A DNA stretch of 64,000 bases, taken from NCBI GenBank assembly GCA_012934845.2, contig WNNJ02000605.1:1-64000 (forward strand), written 5' to 3'. Position numbers and translations under genes: made by a program. Origin of the DNA: Pomphorhynchus laevis (lineage: Eukaryota; Acanthocephala; Palaeacanthocephala; Echinorhynchida; Pomphorhynchidae). The notes under the pieces were generated by a model. That model was not told the origin of the DNA and did not search any database. It saw only the letters and a program-made list of their open reading frames with translations. This document shows, one piece after another, positions 45,100 through 56,300 of this stretch (position 1 is its first letter; each line of letters starts with the position of its first letter).

Positions 45100-46380
45100 T
45101 TCGCTACTTGCCTTCGTTGTCACAGCCTCTGCAAGATTGCATGTTGGACGAAGATTAAATTCGAACGAAGATTTATTTGATCGGTGATCGAAGAAAATAA
45201 TTTTTGTAATTAGTTCTATTGTTTTGTTAATTTTGGCCCTGCCGAAAGGCGAATAGGGAAAATAAATCACTCTATTATTAGTATATAACATCCGATGAGC
45301 GATGGCTCGATGGAGATTTCTGAATCTATGATATGAGGTTTTAAACACGACTCTGTAAAAACAAGTATTTCAAAGGAGGTGATGCTAACCAAAGTGAGAA
45401 CTTTGTCCATTTTATTAATGAGACTTAAGACATTTGAATATAAGACCCGGAAGGCATGTATGGAGTGTACTGAGTTGGAATACTCGTATCTCTTATCGAC
45501 ATTTACTGTCACTTCTTGGGTAGTTTCATTGCGACACAAAGACTTCGCAGCTCCCCGATGTTTCCACCGTTACCGATGGAACGAATCCAGAAACGAGTTG
45601 AAGTCCTGCGTCGCACTACACGAAAATTTATGACGGTGAGGTTACTTTCACCGTTAGCTACTCTGTTACTAAGTTCGCTCTTTGCTTGTTTCAATCGAGT
45701 TCTGTCCTCGATCGAAAGATCTCTGCGAAGGATCAATCCAGTACCTGCAAGATGATAACCGTATTTTAAAGCTAATGACACATTTCGGGCGTTGCTAAGA
45801 TGACCTTAAGAAGGCGTGGACTGTTATCTGATCTTATTTTCCCCAGTCTATAAAGGTGGAGAACTCTAAATTGTTGCAGCTCAGTAGGGGAACATGTGTA
45901 ATAGCTCAGAGAAGGATTGTACAGCTTTGACGTCATGTTGTACACGTAAATGGTTGTTAGTAGCAGATGATTCCCTTATATTAGCTATGATTAGGCACTG
46001 TGATCTATCATAAATCCGGCGAATAGGGGCACTTAATGAGTAATTTAAGGATACTGAATTGGAGTAAGAATTTGTAGATTTAAGTCGCAAGTCAGTTGAT
46101 TGTAAAGAACTCTGAGGTCCGCTATATGATGTTACAGAGACAAACGAATCTGTGAAATCAGGTGTTTTCTCTTCGTACTTCAGAGTGTTCGTGTCTATAT
46201 CTAGACATTTTTCATGTGAAGTTTGAAAAGTCTGATCAAATACTGGTAGGGGCTGTTGTGAATTGCAGTGTGAGATCCTTGCTTAACGCTGTGCAACAAC
46301 ATGACGAGCTGCCGCCGACTCTTCGCTGTTCTCCTCGACAGGTTCAGTTATATAAAATCGTGCGTCGTTACACGCAATAA
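45100..46380 (-). mobile_element. LINE 5' half: ORF1 and start of endonuclease
   Basis: The - strand frame 46090-45881 reads SQCLIIANIRESSATNNHLR, and 45781-45509 reads LILRRDLSIEDRTRLKQAK followed by INFRVVRRRTSTRFW, both typical of LINE ORF1 C-termini of the CR1 group. Frame 45539-45267 begins the AP-endonuclease (FRVLYSNVLSLINKMDKV, EILVFTESCL). The RT is not present downstream; the copy is cut off where the + strand LINE ends at about 45090. Confidence 0.75.
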
Positions 46381-46649
46381 CCACAAATGAAATGTTTGCT
46401 TATAACTTTTCTTCCGACGATCTGAAATTGACAATTGTAAGTTTTAATAGCCAAAAGATTTTAATAAGTCTTATTTATTATTGTCATCTAGTTTAAGGAC
46501 CCATTTAAGGGCGACCTACGAATTGTAATTTTGTAATAAATTATTTTCTCAAAAAAATATTATTATAACATGCAAGACTATAGTCATGCAGCTGTTTTGT
46601 TTGCTCACAGTAAAACTAAATTTTATGTCAACAAAATCTTAATCCGGAT

Positions 46650-47780
46650 ACAGGATATTGAAATTAGAATATGTGCAAAGCAATGTAATTAGCGTTTTCT
46701 TAACGTGCACTCTATTTGATATTCTCTGGAAGTTTGTTCCAAAGCCTTACCGCTCGATGAGAAAGGCGATATAGTATTCCGAATTTTCCGTGATGTAGGG
46801 TCCTCACAGTAAGAGAGTGACCTCGGTTAGTAGTTCGCTGGCTTCGCTGAATACAGTCGACCGGGAATCCGTCACGTTCGAATTACATATCTCTAAAACA
46901 TAAAATATCAAGACATACTATACTAGTACGGACTGAATAAACTCCTATATTGTGCAAGCGGTCTTTATAAGACAATTTCCTAAGGAAATGGCACAATCTC
47001 GTCACCCTACGGAGCACATTTTCAAGCTCATTCATCTTACCACGTGTACACGGAAATACCACAGCGATACAATATTCAATTAGGACGAATAAGTGAATTG
47101 TATATTATTTTAAGACAGGAAACCGATGGATTACAAAAACACCTCCGGACCACATAGCTAAGTTTCCTGGTCGTTTGGATGATTCTGTCAGTGTTTGGAC
47201 GACTCTTCAATGACTCGTGCACAAGTATTCCCAAATCTCTCGTGCATTGTACCTCTGTAATTGACTCGGCACCTAATTTATATCTGAAAGGAAATTTCTT
47301 ATGTCCTAAGTGCATGTGGCAGCACTTTGATATATTTAACATCAGTCCTGTCTCATTACTCCACCTAACAATATTGTCTAAATCTTCCTGGAGGAGAAAA
47401 CAGTCATGATACGATTGAATGTATCGTCATAACTTGATGTCATCCGCAAATGCTAGGATATTGCATTTCAGTCTTAATAACAAATCCTGAAGGATAATGT
47501 TGAACAGTAAAGGGCCGAGAAACGTACATTGAGGCACCCCGACACAAACATGACGTGGTGAAGAAACATTACTGCCTAGCCTCACTTGAAATGACCGACC
47601 CTTCAAGAACGAACTAACCAACGAACTACATGGGAATCGATACCGTATTAAGCCAAAACTACTAGCAGAGGATCATGTGGTACTCGGTCAAACGCCCGGC
47701 TAAAATCGATAAAAATTACATCGACACCACAGCCATCCGCTACTACATCCGTTTAATTTTCACGAGCCATAATTAAATTA
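46650..47780 (-). mobile_element. CR1-group LINE, RT half
   Basis: The - strand frame 47621-47427 contains SSFLKGRSFQVRLGSN, GVPQCTFLGPLLFNIILQD and an intact catalytic box AFADDIKL. Frame 47342-47076 continues with ISKCCHMHLGHKKF and CTRDLGILVHESLKSR. Further down to about 46650 broken frames encode the C-terminus (LCHFLRKLSYKDRL). The family is that of 39268-40800 and 55815-56790. The catalytic aspartates survive, but frameshifts and stops make it dead. Confidence 0.8.
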
Positions 47781-47999
47781 CTGAGGCATCAACGACTAGT
47801 GCGAATTACATGTTGAGAAGGGTACGACTAAAAATCGTTTAACTGCTAATAATTTATGAAAAATTCGATAATTTTTAAAATTAATACGGAATTTTTAAGA
47901 ACTTCCTTAATTTTATAATTTAAGAATTCGATAATTCTTAAATTACTATTTATACAAACATAAGTATATCACGTGGAGTAACTAATTAAATTATTATAC
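47781..47999. other. AT-rich spacer between LINEs
   Basis: Low-complexity sequence; nothing recognised. Confidence 0.4.
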
Positions 48000-48480
48000 A
48001 TTTCAGGTGAAGATCCGAGTTATGACGCCTTACTCTCATATTCCATCAATGACATTCCCGAAGTTCACTCGATTGCGTTCGAGTCAATTAATCCCGGAAC
48101 AATAATCTTAAATGCGCGGAAAATAAGAAGCGCTGCAGGGCCATCATGACTATATACAAGGGCGTGGAACACGATGTTAAATGTATTTGTTTCTGATTCA
48201 CGACGTTTAGCTGATTCAATATTTCGTTTCGCAAAGTTCTTATCGATTCACGAGGTATCCAAAACATCATTGAGAGCAATAACAACAGTCAGACTAATCC
48301 CGTTAAGCAAAACTGGGAGAATTCGATTAATCGTTGTAGATGATGTGTCTAGAAAGATCATGTCGAGAGCATGTATGAGAGTAGCCCAGCCATCACTACA
48401 ACAGGTTTTACGGATCTTTACAATTTTGCGCGTCACCTAGGACTGGTAGAATGTGTCATTTACGATTTGCGCGAACTATT
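48000..48480 (+). mobile_element. Unclassified RT element, N-terminal part
   Basis: The + strand reads NARKIRSAAGPS, then WNTMLNVFVSDSRRLADSIF and TVRLIPLSKTGRIRLIVVDD followed by SRKIMSRACM. This matches the pattern L-PLxKxxGGVRPIAVGExxRRxxxRA of a widespread animal RT family, known to me only from uncharacterised predicted proteins. The element is cut by the CR1/L2-group LINE that begins at 48481. Its C-terminal portion resumes beyond that LINE at 51490. Confidence 0.55.
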
Positions 48481-51478
48481 TAAGTTGTCCACACCCGTCC
48501 AAAAATTCAATGGCGCTCCATCTTTCCTATGTGTCTTCTCCACTAGACTCTTTCGCCATAACACACGGTTTCCGCCTCAGTCTCCTCAACACTAGATCTA
48601 TTCTCAATAAATCCGATCTTATCATCAACCTATTCACCAAGCAATCCATCGATCTCTTCTGCCTCACCGAATCCTGGCACTCAGATTCCGACGACCTTTC
48701 CATTCGCCGTCTGCTCTCTGCCGGTTGCTCCCTAGTCGAATCCGCCCGCCCCCTCAGCTCATGCCCTTCTAAATTCTCTAATCATGGCGGCATCGTCGCA
48801 TTCGCGCGTCACCTCGCGTCTCTTCGGAAAATCAATCCCCCTTTCAGTCCTTGCTCTTTTGAATTGCTCACTTGTCGTTATTCTAACCCGATCACTCTAG
48901 ATATCGCCATTGTATACCGTCCTGGTTCATCAGCTCCTACAGCCTTATTTTTTACCGAACTCGCTGACCTCCTTTCTCATTGTTCTTTGTCCTCAATCCC
49001 TTCACTCGTTATAGGCGACTTCAATATCCGCATAGACCGCCCCTCTTCCACGGATTCCATCCAGTTCATCAACATTCTATCCAACTACAATTACAAACTA
49101 ATCTCCACTGCCCCCACACATATACTTGGTGGGGCACTCGACATCATCGCAACCCCGATCATTTTGATGCCTACACCTCACTGTCTATCTGTGATCCTGG
49201 TATATCCGATCACTTTCTTATCACCCTTGATCTCACTCACAACCACACCCCTCCTCACACACCTACAATCCTACGTCGCCCTTGGAGAAATCTTGACCTC
49301 TCTATTCTCCGCTCCGCCTTGCTTAAATCGTCTGTATCTTCTCACACAATAACATCATCTTCTCTTCACGATCTTGCCTTTATTTTTGACTCTGAACTCA
49401 CATCCATTCTCGATCTGATCTTGACGTTCAAGCCTCACCCTCACCGTCGCTTGCACCGTGCTCCATGATTTGACATCCAATGTGTACCCTCAAATGGTCG
49501 ACTCCGTCATGCTTATCGAGTTTATCACCGCTTTCTCAGACGTGATATCTGCTCGCTCACTCCGTCTCTCCGTGATTCCTATCTTGCTTTTCGCCAATAT
49601 CATCTCCACCTATTACGTACCAAATGCAACTCCTTCTGGCAGCATAAAATCAACACTTCATTAAACTCTAATTCTCTCTAACATACTTTTAACTCAATAC
49701 TTTCTCGCGCCTCTCCGTCTTGCAACATAAATCCCCCGAAATATTCGTTATTTCTTCAGACCAAAGTATTCACGTTGCTCTCTCACAACCCCGTCTCCAT
49801 TCCATCTCACTGCTACCCGCCTCGCCTCATCCTCCCGGAACTCTTTCATATTCTCCCTGTCTCACCTGCCGAAGTCTCATCTGTCCTCATGTTCTTGCCC
49901 GACAAACCTCATCTGCCGATCCCCTGCCTACCCCCATACTAAAATCCACATGCTCATCGATATCCCTTTTAATCATCACCTAGTTTAACTCGTCCGTCCA
50001 CAGTCGTATCTTTCCATCACACTGGAAATCCTCCATCGTTCGTCCCCTCCTTAAGAAACAATCGCTCGACCCTCACTTCCTTCGAGCTATCGCCCCATTT
50101 CACTCCTCCCTACTCTTTCTAAGCTCTTAAAGCGCCCTTTATTAACATAGATCAACGTTTATATATCTTCATCTAATCTGTACTGTCCGTTACAATCCGC
50201 TTTCCGCTCTAATCATTCTACAGGAATAGCATGCATGAAAGTTTACAACGATTTACTCATTTCTAGTGACAAAGCTCTATATAGTGTTCTCATCTCCCTC
50301 GACCTCTCATCCGCCATCGACATCGTCGACCACTCCATCATCCTTTCTCGCCTTCGTTTTGATTACGGCTTTTCTTTATCCTTCGTAGCATGGCTTGCCT
50401 CATATCTATCCGACCATTCTTTTCGAGTATGTTCTAATTTATCATCCTCTCCTCTCATTTCTATTTTCTGCGGGGTCCCACAAGGTTCAGTCCTAGGACC
50501 CCTGCTTTTAACTCTTCTACTTCGCGATCTCTCTTCCTTTATAAAACCTTCATCCTTTAACGTCATGCAATAAGTCGATGACATCCTCATATATGCTCAT
50601 GCACCCGCTCATCGCATACACAATATCGCAATTTCTGCATCGAACTGTCTTTCTTCCATCCACAAAGGTCTCTCCTATCTTCGTCTCGTTCTAAACTTAG
50701 ACAAGTCTAAAATAATGTTGATCCTTCCCCGTCATCCTAACATATTCCCTCCCCCTGTATCTTTTGCATCATCATTCATCCCCGTAGTTCACAATCTCAC
50801 TTTCTTAAGATTCCATTTCGATGATCACTTTTCCCTTAAACCCTTCGTCCGCGACAAGGTCCGCACGTCTAACTTAATTCTTCGTGACATCCGCCGTAGC
50901 CGCCCCCTAATCGACTTTCGTTCCTATATGTATCTTCTTTCATCGCTTCTTTTCCCCAAAATCGATTACACCCCCTCAGCCTTTTCGCCAATTCTCCAAA
51001 ATTCATCATCCTACCCCTACAAAGCATCATTAACTCCGCCGTTCGAGTGCTATACGTCTCCGTCACTTTGACCACACATCTACATATCTTGCCCAACTCT
51101 CCTGTTCTACCATCCGCATCTGCATACAACTCCGCCTTCTTCTCGTAACTTTTCCTCTCATCGCTGTCGGCTCTCCATCGTTCATCAACCTTCCTTTCGT
51201 AGACAACACTCGTCTCACCTCTCTATCACTGCGTTCCCGTAATTATTTCTTACTCTACGTCGTACTCTAACAACTACGGTCTCCGATCCTTCCTTGTTGC
51301 CGCCCCACTCGCCTGGAATCAGATCCCAATCGACGTCTGCCGCGCTCCCTCCTTTATTGCATTCAAATGCCGCCTCCGTATCCACCTCCTCGAAACATGA
51401 TTTTGATTTTTGTTGTTGTGGTGGTCATGTAAGCGTGCGCCGGCACGCATTTGCCCACGTAAAAATAAACTTTTTTAA
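48481..51478 (+). mobile_element. CR1/L2-group LINE, endonuclease to 3' end
   Basis: AP-endonuclease in 48453-49352: FRLSLLNTRSILNKSDLI, FCLTESWHSDSDDLSIRR, VIGDFNIRIDRP and THILGGALDIIATP (shifted frames afterwards). RT in 50235-51071: VLISLDLSSAIDIVDHSII, GVPQGSVLGPLLLTLL, then a catalytic box reading Q-stop-VDD in place of QYADD, LDKSKIMLILPR, and thumb FVRDKVRTSNLILRDIRR. The C-terminus (51100-51400) and 3' UTR follow, with hairpin GCGTGCGCCGGCACGC, AATAAA and a T6 end. About eight frame changes are seen. It interrupts an older RT element (48000-48480 and 51490-52060). It is closely related to the two arms of the inverted pair at 53-61 kb. Confidence 0.88.
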
Positions 51479-51489
51479 AATCACTGACT

Positions 51490-52060
51490 GAAATTTGTTC
51501 GAGTGTCAATATGAAACCAATGTTGAGTCAGTTATCCTCTGATACAATCTTTGAAAATCAATCTACAACTACAGACCGTGAAGCAAGATCAGACATTGCA
51601 TGCTCAGGTATATTTGGGGATCGAACTGAGCGTACTTTTATTGACGTCTGCATTTTTTATGCGTTTGCTCCTTTAAACTCTAGAAGCTCCACAGAGTCGA
51701 GTTTTAAATATCATTAGCAACGAAAGCGTAGCAAGTACATTGAGAAAATAACGCCTATAAAACACGCTTCCTACATTCCTGTTGTGTTTTAAAGTTTTGA
51801 CGGCGCCGGTAAAAGTACCAAATCGCTCCTGAAGCGGATTGCTACTCTTAAAACACCGAAATCAGGTGCGAGGTATGCATGACTTTACGATGGATCCGTT
51901 GATCGCAATCGGCATGCTATCGACCCGATAAAAGCAACATCGACGTCGATGAATTTACGTGTAATCCGTTGTAATAGAAAAGACAACTAACAATAATAAT
52001 GTAATATTTTAAGACTCATTTGAGGGAACCTAATTTTGTGATTTTGATATGATAATATTA
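51490..52060 (+). mobile_element. Unclassified RT element, C-terminal part
   Basis: Frame 51511-51717 reads REARSDIACSGIFGDRTERT followed by FIDVCIFYAFAPLNS. Further frames read KYIEKITPIKHASYIPVVF and GAGKSTKSLLKRIATL. This matches, from memory, the conserved C-terminal module GFWGDRxERTFFDVRVFNP...Y...V...HGSFTPLVF...GG of the same widespread animal RT family as 48000-48480. The module looks nuclease-like, but its role is not known to me. Confidence 0.6.
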
Positions 52061-52214
52061 TTTTTTTAAATATATATCAGCCGGTAAGCGATTGCTTGTT
52101 GGGCTGTAAACTAAATATACAAACATACAGAAAAATAAAAAGGTAACAATCAGGTGTTAATTGCAGCAACTTGAAAAAGCAACTTAGAAAAATCATTCGA
52201 GAGTGTCAGTGATT

Positions 52215-52625
52215 TCCCTCTCTAGCAAGTTGCTTGGGTATCTTCGTTTCTTCCGATCGTAGTCAGTTTATTTCATATAACGGATATCGCTCAGATGTGC
52301 TTCCGATACTCGCGAGAGTGTCTCAGAGCGGTGTTATTTCGCCAATGTTATTTGCCATATATGTAAATGATCACAAGCACTCCTGATGGATCCTGATGTT
52401 ATTAAAAAATATGTCGAAATTGAATTAGGTAAGGTCACCAATGTGTGTTTTGATGAGGATGGGGAAGACTACTTCGTAGTTCCAGTATCGCATTGGTAGT
52501 GTGTTATTAAATGAAGTTGAACATCATAAGGACTTTGGTGTAATAATTCATCGCTCTCTTAAGACACGATTGAATAAAGTGCGCGCAAGGATAAAAGCAA
52601 CTATGGCATTGTACTACATCAAATC
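52215..52625 (+). mobile_element. LINE RT fragment
   Basis: In broken + strand frames: SQFISYNGYRSDVLPILARV followed by SQSGVISPMLFAIYVND, the palm segment before the catalytic box, and then VLLNEVEHHKDFGVIIHRSL, the segment after it. The catalytic box itself is deleted. Clade not determined (Jockey/R1-like). Confidence 0.6.
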
Positions 52626-53080
52626 AAATCAACTAACTGAGTCTACGTATTTAATATAATTATAAAATAAACAAAACATAATAATGCTAAATCAAAAAGT
52701 AATAATTAAATAATAAAATTAATAATTGTTTTTAGATTTTCTATAATTTAAATCAAGTTAAAATAAAAAAAATGAAATTTAAAATAAACGTCATTTTTAT
52801 GAATTGACTAATAAATAACAGACGTTGTCTTACATATCGGCGTTAAACGTTGAAAGGGATTAAAGATCATAGCAATGCATGTGCAACAAAATAAAATTAA
52901 TATGTAATTTAAACTATTTGTGTTATTGCATTCCAAACATAATTTTATTATTTGTTATTTTTTAAATCGATTATATTAAATAATTTATGTATGTAACAAT
53001 TATATCAAAAGACCAAATCTTCTACAGATGTAGAAGATTTTATCTCAAACTTAAAAAAAGTTTGAGATAAAATAATATAC
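52626..53080. other. AT-rich stretch with two hairpins
   Basis: AATCTTCTACA/TGTAGAAGATT (53016-53039) and ATTTTATCTCAAACT/AGTTTGAGATAAAAT (53037-53073) are perfect small palindromes just before the 20-bp tandem array. They may belong to the LINE 5' end or mark its insertion site. Confidence 0.5.
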
Positions 53081-53280
53081 AATTATTCCTGTCAGTTCCA
53101 GATTATTCCTGTCAGTTCCAGATTATTCCTGTAAGTTCCAGATTATTCCTGTCAGTTCCAAATTATTCCTGTCAGTTCCAGATTATTCCTGTCAGTTCCA
53201 GATTATTCCTGTCAGTTCCAGATTATTCCTGTCAGTTCCAGATTATTCCTGTCAGTTCCAGATTATTCCTGTCAGTTCCG
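53081..53280. repeat. Ten 20-bp tandem units, LINE 5' UTR
   Basis: Exactly ten head-to-tail copies of GATTATTCCTGTCAGTTCCA (first base and two internal bases vary in three units), period 20 without indels. The array ends 44 bp before the ATG of the LINE ORF1 at 53325, in the place where other LINEs have promoter monomers. There are no spacers between units, which excludes a CRISPR-like array. Confidence 0.9.
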
Positions 53281-53324
53281 CTCGCTACGCTCGCGGATTG
53301 AGCTCAATCTATCGATAAAAGGTC

Positions 53325-56300
53325 ATGCCTAAAAAAGCGCGATCTCAGATCCCTGTTCCTGATCAAGAATCTTCCACATCGGAATGCAATGATGGTTATA
53401 CCTGTTTTGAAATTGGATGCGATTCTAAAGATTGTGATGTATGGACACTTGTTCGTGTTAAAATATCCGACCGCTCGACGTATAAACGTAAACAGTTCAC
53501 ATGCGGTTTTTGTACATCAGTACGACTACTACAGTTATCATGCTTCTCTACTTCCGTATCACACACGACCACTCAGACTAATAGTGTTTTAGATGTTTCC
53601 CTCGCATCAACATCTGACTTCGATTCTTAGAATCCCATTATTGAACCTACTCTCTCACACACTCCTCGTTTAACTACGAACAAAACTTCCATTAATCATT
53701 TCCTCATTCTAACAATGCTAACGGTAAAGCTTTTCATCTCGTACATCCTCTTTCCTATTCCTCCCCCAATCTAAATAAATCTCAAACTTTATTCTCTTCA
53801 CGTACTTCTTACTCGACCGCCCCTGTATCACCTCTCAATAAATTACATCATTCTGAAAAAATCATATCCAGTAGCATATCCAATCAACCGATTCAACACT
53901 CCACTCCTGTTACACATGCTCCAACCTATCTTAATTCTCCTTACTCTACCTCCCACGTAACACTTCCAAATAATTTACAACCTTCATTTAAAATCATCTC
54001 CAGTCACATCTCTGATCAACCGATTCAACACCCCGCTCCTGTCACACTTGCTCCAACCAATATTAATTCTCTATCAAGCACCCCTGTCATTTCCACTTCT
54101 ATCTGCTCATCTGCCTCGACTCCTACCAGCTCTGTCCGTCCACAACTTCCACGAAATCGTTTTCCTTCGCGCGATCGCTGTATAATCATATCAAACTTAA
54201 AGCTTTCCGAATCTGCTTCTCCACAATCTCGCCTCGATGATGATGTATCTGCTTTCAGGTCTATCCTAGCAACCATTCTTCCTGATGATAACCCATCCCT
54301 CTTCAATAATATCGCTCCTGTATCCTTTATTCGTTTAAACAAATCCACTAAATCCAATCATCTCAGTCCTCCACTCCTAAAAATCGTTTACCGACATAGT
54401 TCACATGCCTCTTCGGTACTCTCTCAACGTTTTAAACTTCTTACCACTTCATTTACTTGTCGTATCTTTCCTGACCGCTCCCCTTATGATATTGCCCAGC
54501 TCAATTTAACTCGAATTGAGAAACATCGACGTGAAACAAACGTCGAGTCATCCTTATCTATACGTCAAATCAACGGAAATTTTCACGTTGTACACACAAG
54601 GCCAAAAATTCGATGGCGTCCCATCACTCCTGGTTGTCTTCTTCGCTAGCCGATCTCGCTCCTAAGCATACTTTTCGTCTTAGTTTATTCAACACTCGCT
54701 ATATTCTTCATAAAGCTGATATGCTCCTTGATATATTCGATCAATTATCTATCGATATTCTCTGCATTACCGAATCCTGGCAATCTGACTCCGACGATCT
54801 TGCTATTCGTCGTCTATGTCGCTCTGGTTGTTCTCCAATTAAATCAGCTCTCCAATTGCCTCTCATACATCTACTGCTTTTAACCATGGCAGTATTGTTG
54901 CCATTGCTCGTCACCCGATGTATCTACGTAAAATTAACGTTAACATCCGTTACACCACGTTCGAATTACTTATATGCAGATTATCAACTCCTTTCTCTCT
55001 GGAACTTGTGATTGTATACCGTCCAGGTTCAGTTGCCCCCTCACGTATTTTCTTTAACGACCTTGCAGATCTTATGTATCACTGTTCATTGTCTTATACT
55101 CCTTCTTTTGTTCTCGGTGACTTTAACATTCGTCTTGATCGCCCGGCTGACTCTGACTCTATCACTTTAAAAAATTAAAAATAAACTAATCTTCTGATTT
55201 TAACTATAAATTACTTTCAACAAGCCCAACCCATATTCTCGGCGGTGCTCTCGACATCATTGATGTTACTAACTGCTTCAATGACTATACCTCTTTGTCA
55301 ATTACTGATCCTTGTTTGTCCGATCATTTCCCAGTCACTCTTACTCTTACTCGTCCCCATCCTCCTTCTCCGCCTCCACCATTATCCACACCAAGTCGAT
55401 CCTAAAAACTTCTCGATATCCCTATTCATTGCACCGCTTTACTCAATTCTTCACTCTTTTCACTTCCTCTTAACTATCTTTCTCGATTATCTCTGCATTC
55501 TGTTTGATTCTGAACTTATGTCTATCATCAATAACCTTCTGCCTAGTCGACTCCGACGTTCTGAGCTGTTGCACCATGCTCCCTGGTTCGATTCTGACTG
55601 TAGTCTTTCTAAGCGTCGACTCCGTCACTCTTTCCGTGTGTATAATCGCTTTCTTAAACGTTCTCCCAACTCATTTCCTCCACATATCCGTGATTCCTAC
55701 TTTTCTCTACGCCGTTCACATATTATTCTTATACGTACTAAACGTACTATCTTTTGGCTAAATCAACTCGAGTCATCTTCCAACTCTAATCCCATTGGAA
55801 AATCTTAAACTCAACCTTCAACGTATACATCAACTCACTTCCTTCTGTCAAAAATTCACAATGTCTTCTGTACGCTGATGACCTCAAAATATGGCGTTCA
55901 TTGAATAGTCATAGTGATGTAATTATACTCTAGAAAGATGTCGAGATGGTTCCTCGATGTTGCAATGCTGTCGGACTTAAAGTGAACCCTCCAAAATGTT
56001 TCCACTTACATATCGGAAAAGGGATCTTCCGTGATAGCTACCGAATTGATGGCTGTCAGATTGTAAAGGTCTCGCAAATGTCGGACCTGGGTGTGATTGT
56101 AACTAGTGACTTAGGCTCCCGCTCTCATGTCGATCATGTTGTAAGCAAGTGCGTTCGCCTCCTCGGTCTAGTACGTAGGGTGTTCGGTCATCTTGATTCT
56201 GTGAGATTGCGTACCCTTTAGCCAATGCGCAATCCTCACACATGTGCTGTATGGGTCAGTCGTTGCTCACCCTTAGTTCCAGCTTGAGCTGGACCCCTAC

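Noticed and set aside
45379-45755. + strand frames of 79-84 codons
   Set aside because: They are antisense to the LINE ORF1/endonuclease that reads on the - strand.
47179-47409. + strand frames opposite the LINE at 46650-47780
   Set aside because: They are shadows of the - strand RT coding sequence.
53081-53280. 20-bp repeats as a CRISPR array
   Set aside because: Units are directly adjacent with no spacers, and the setting is eukaryotic, just before a LINE ORF1.
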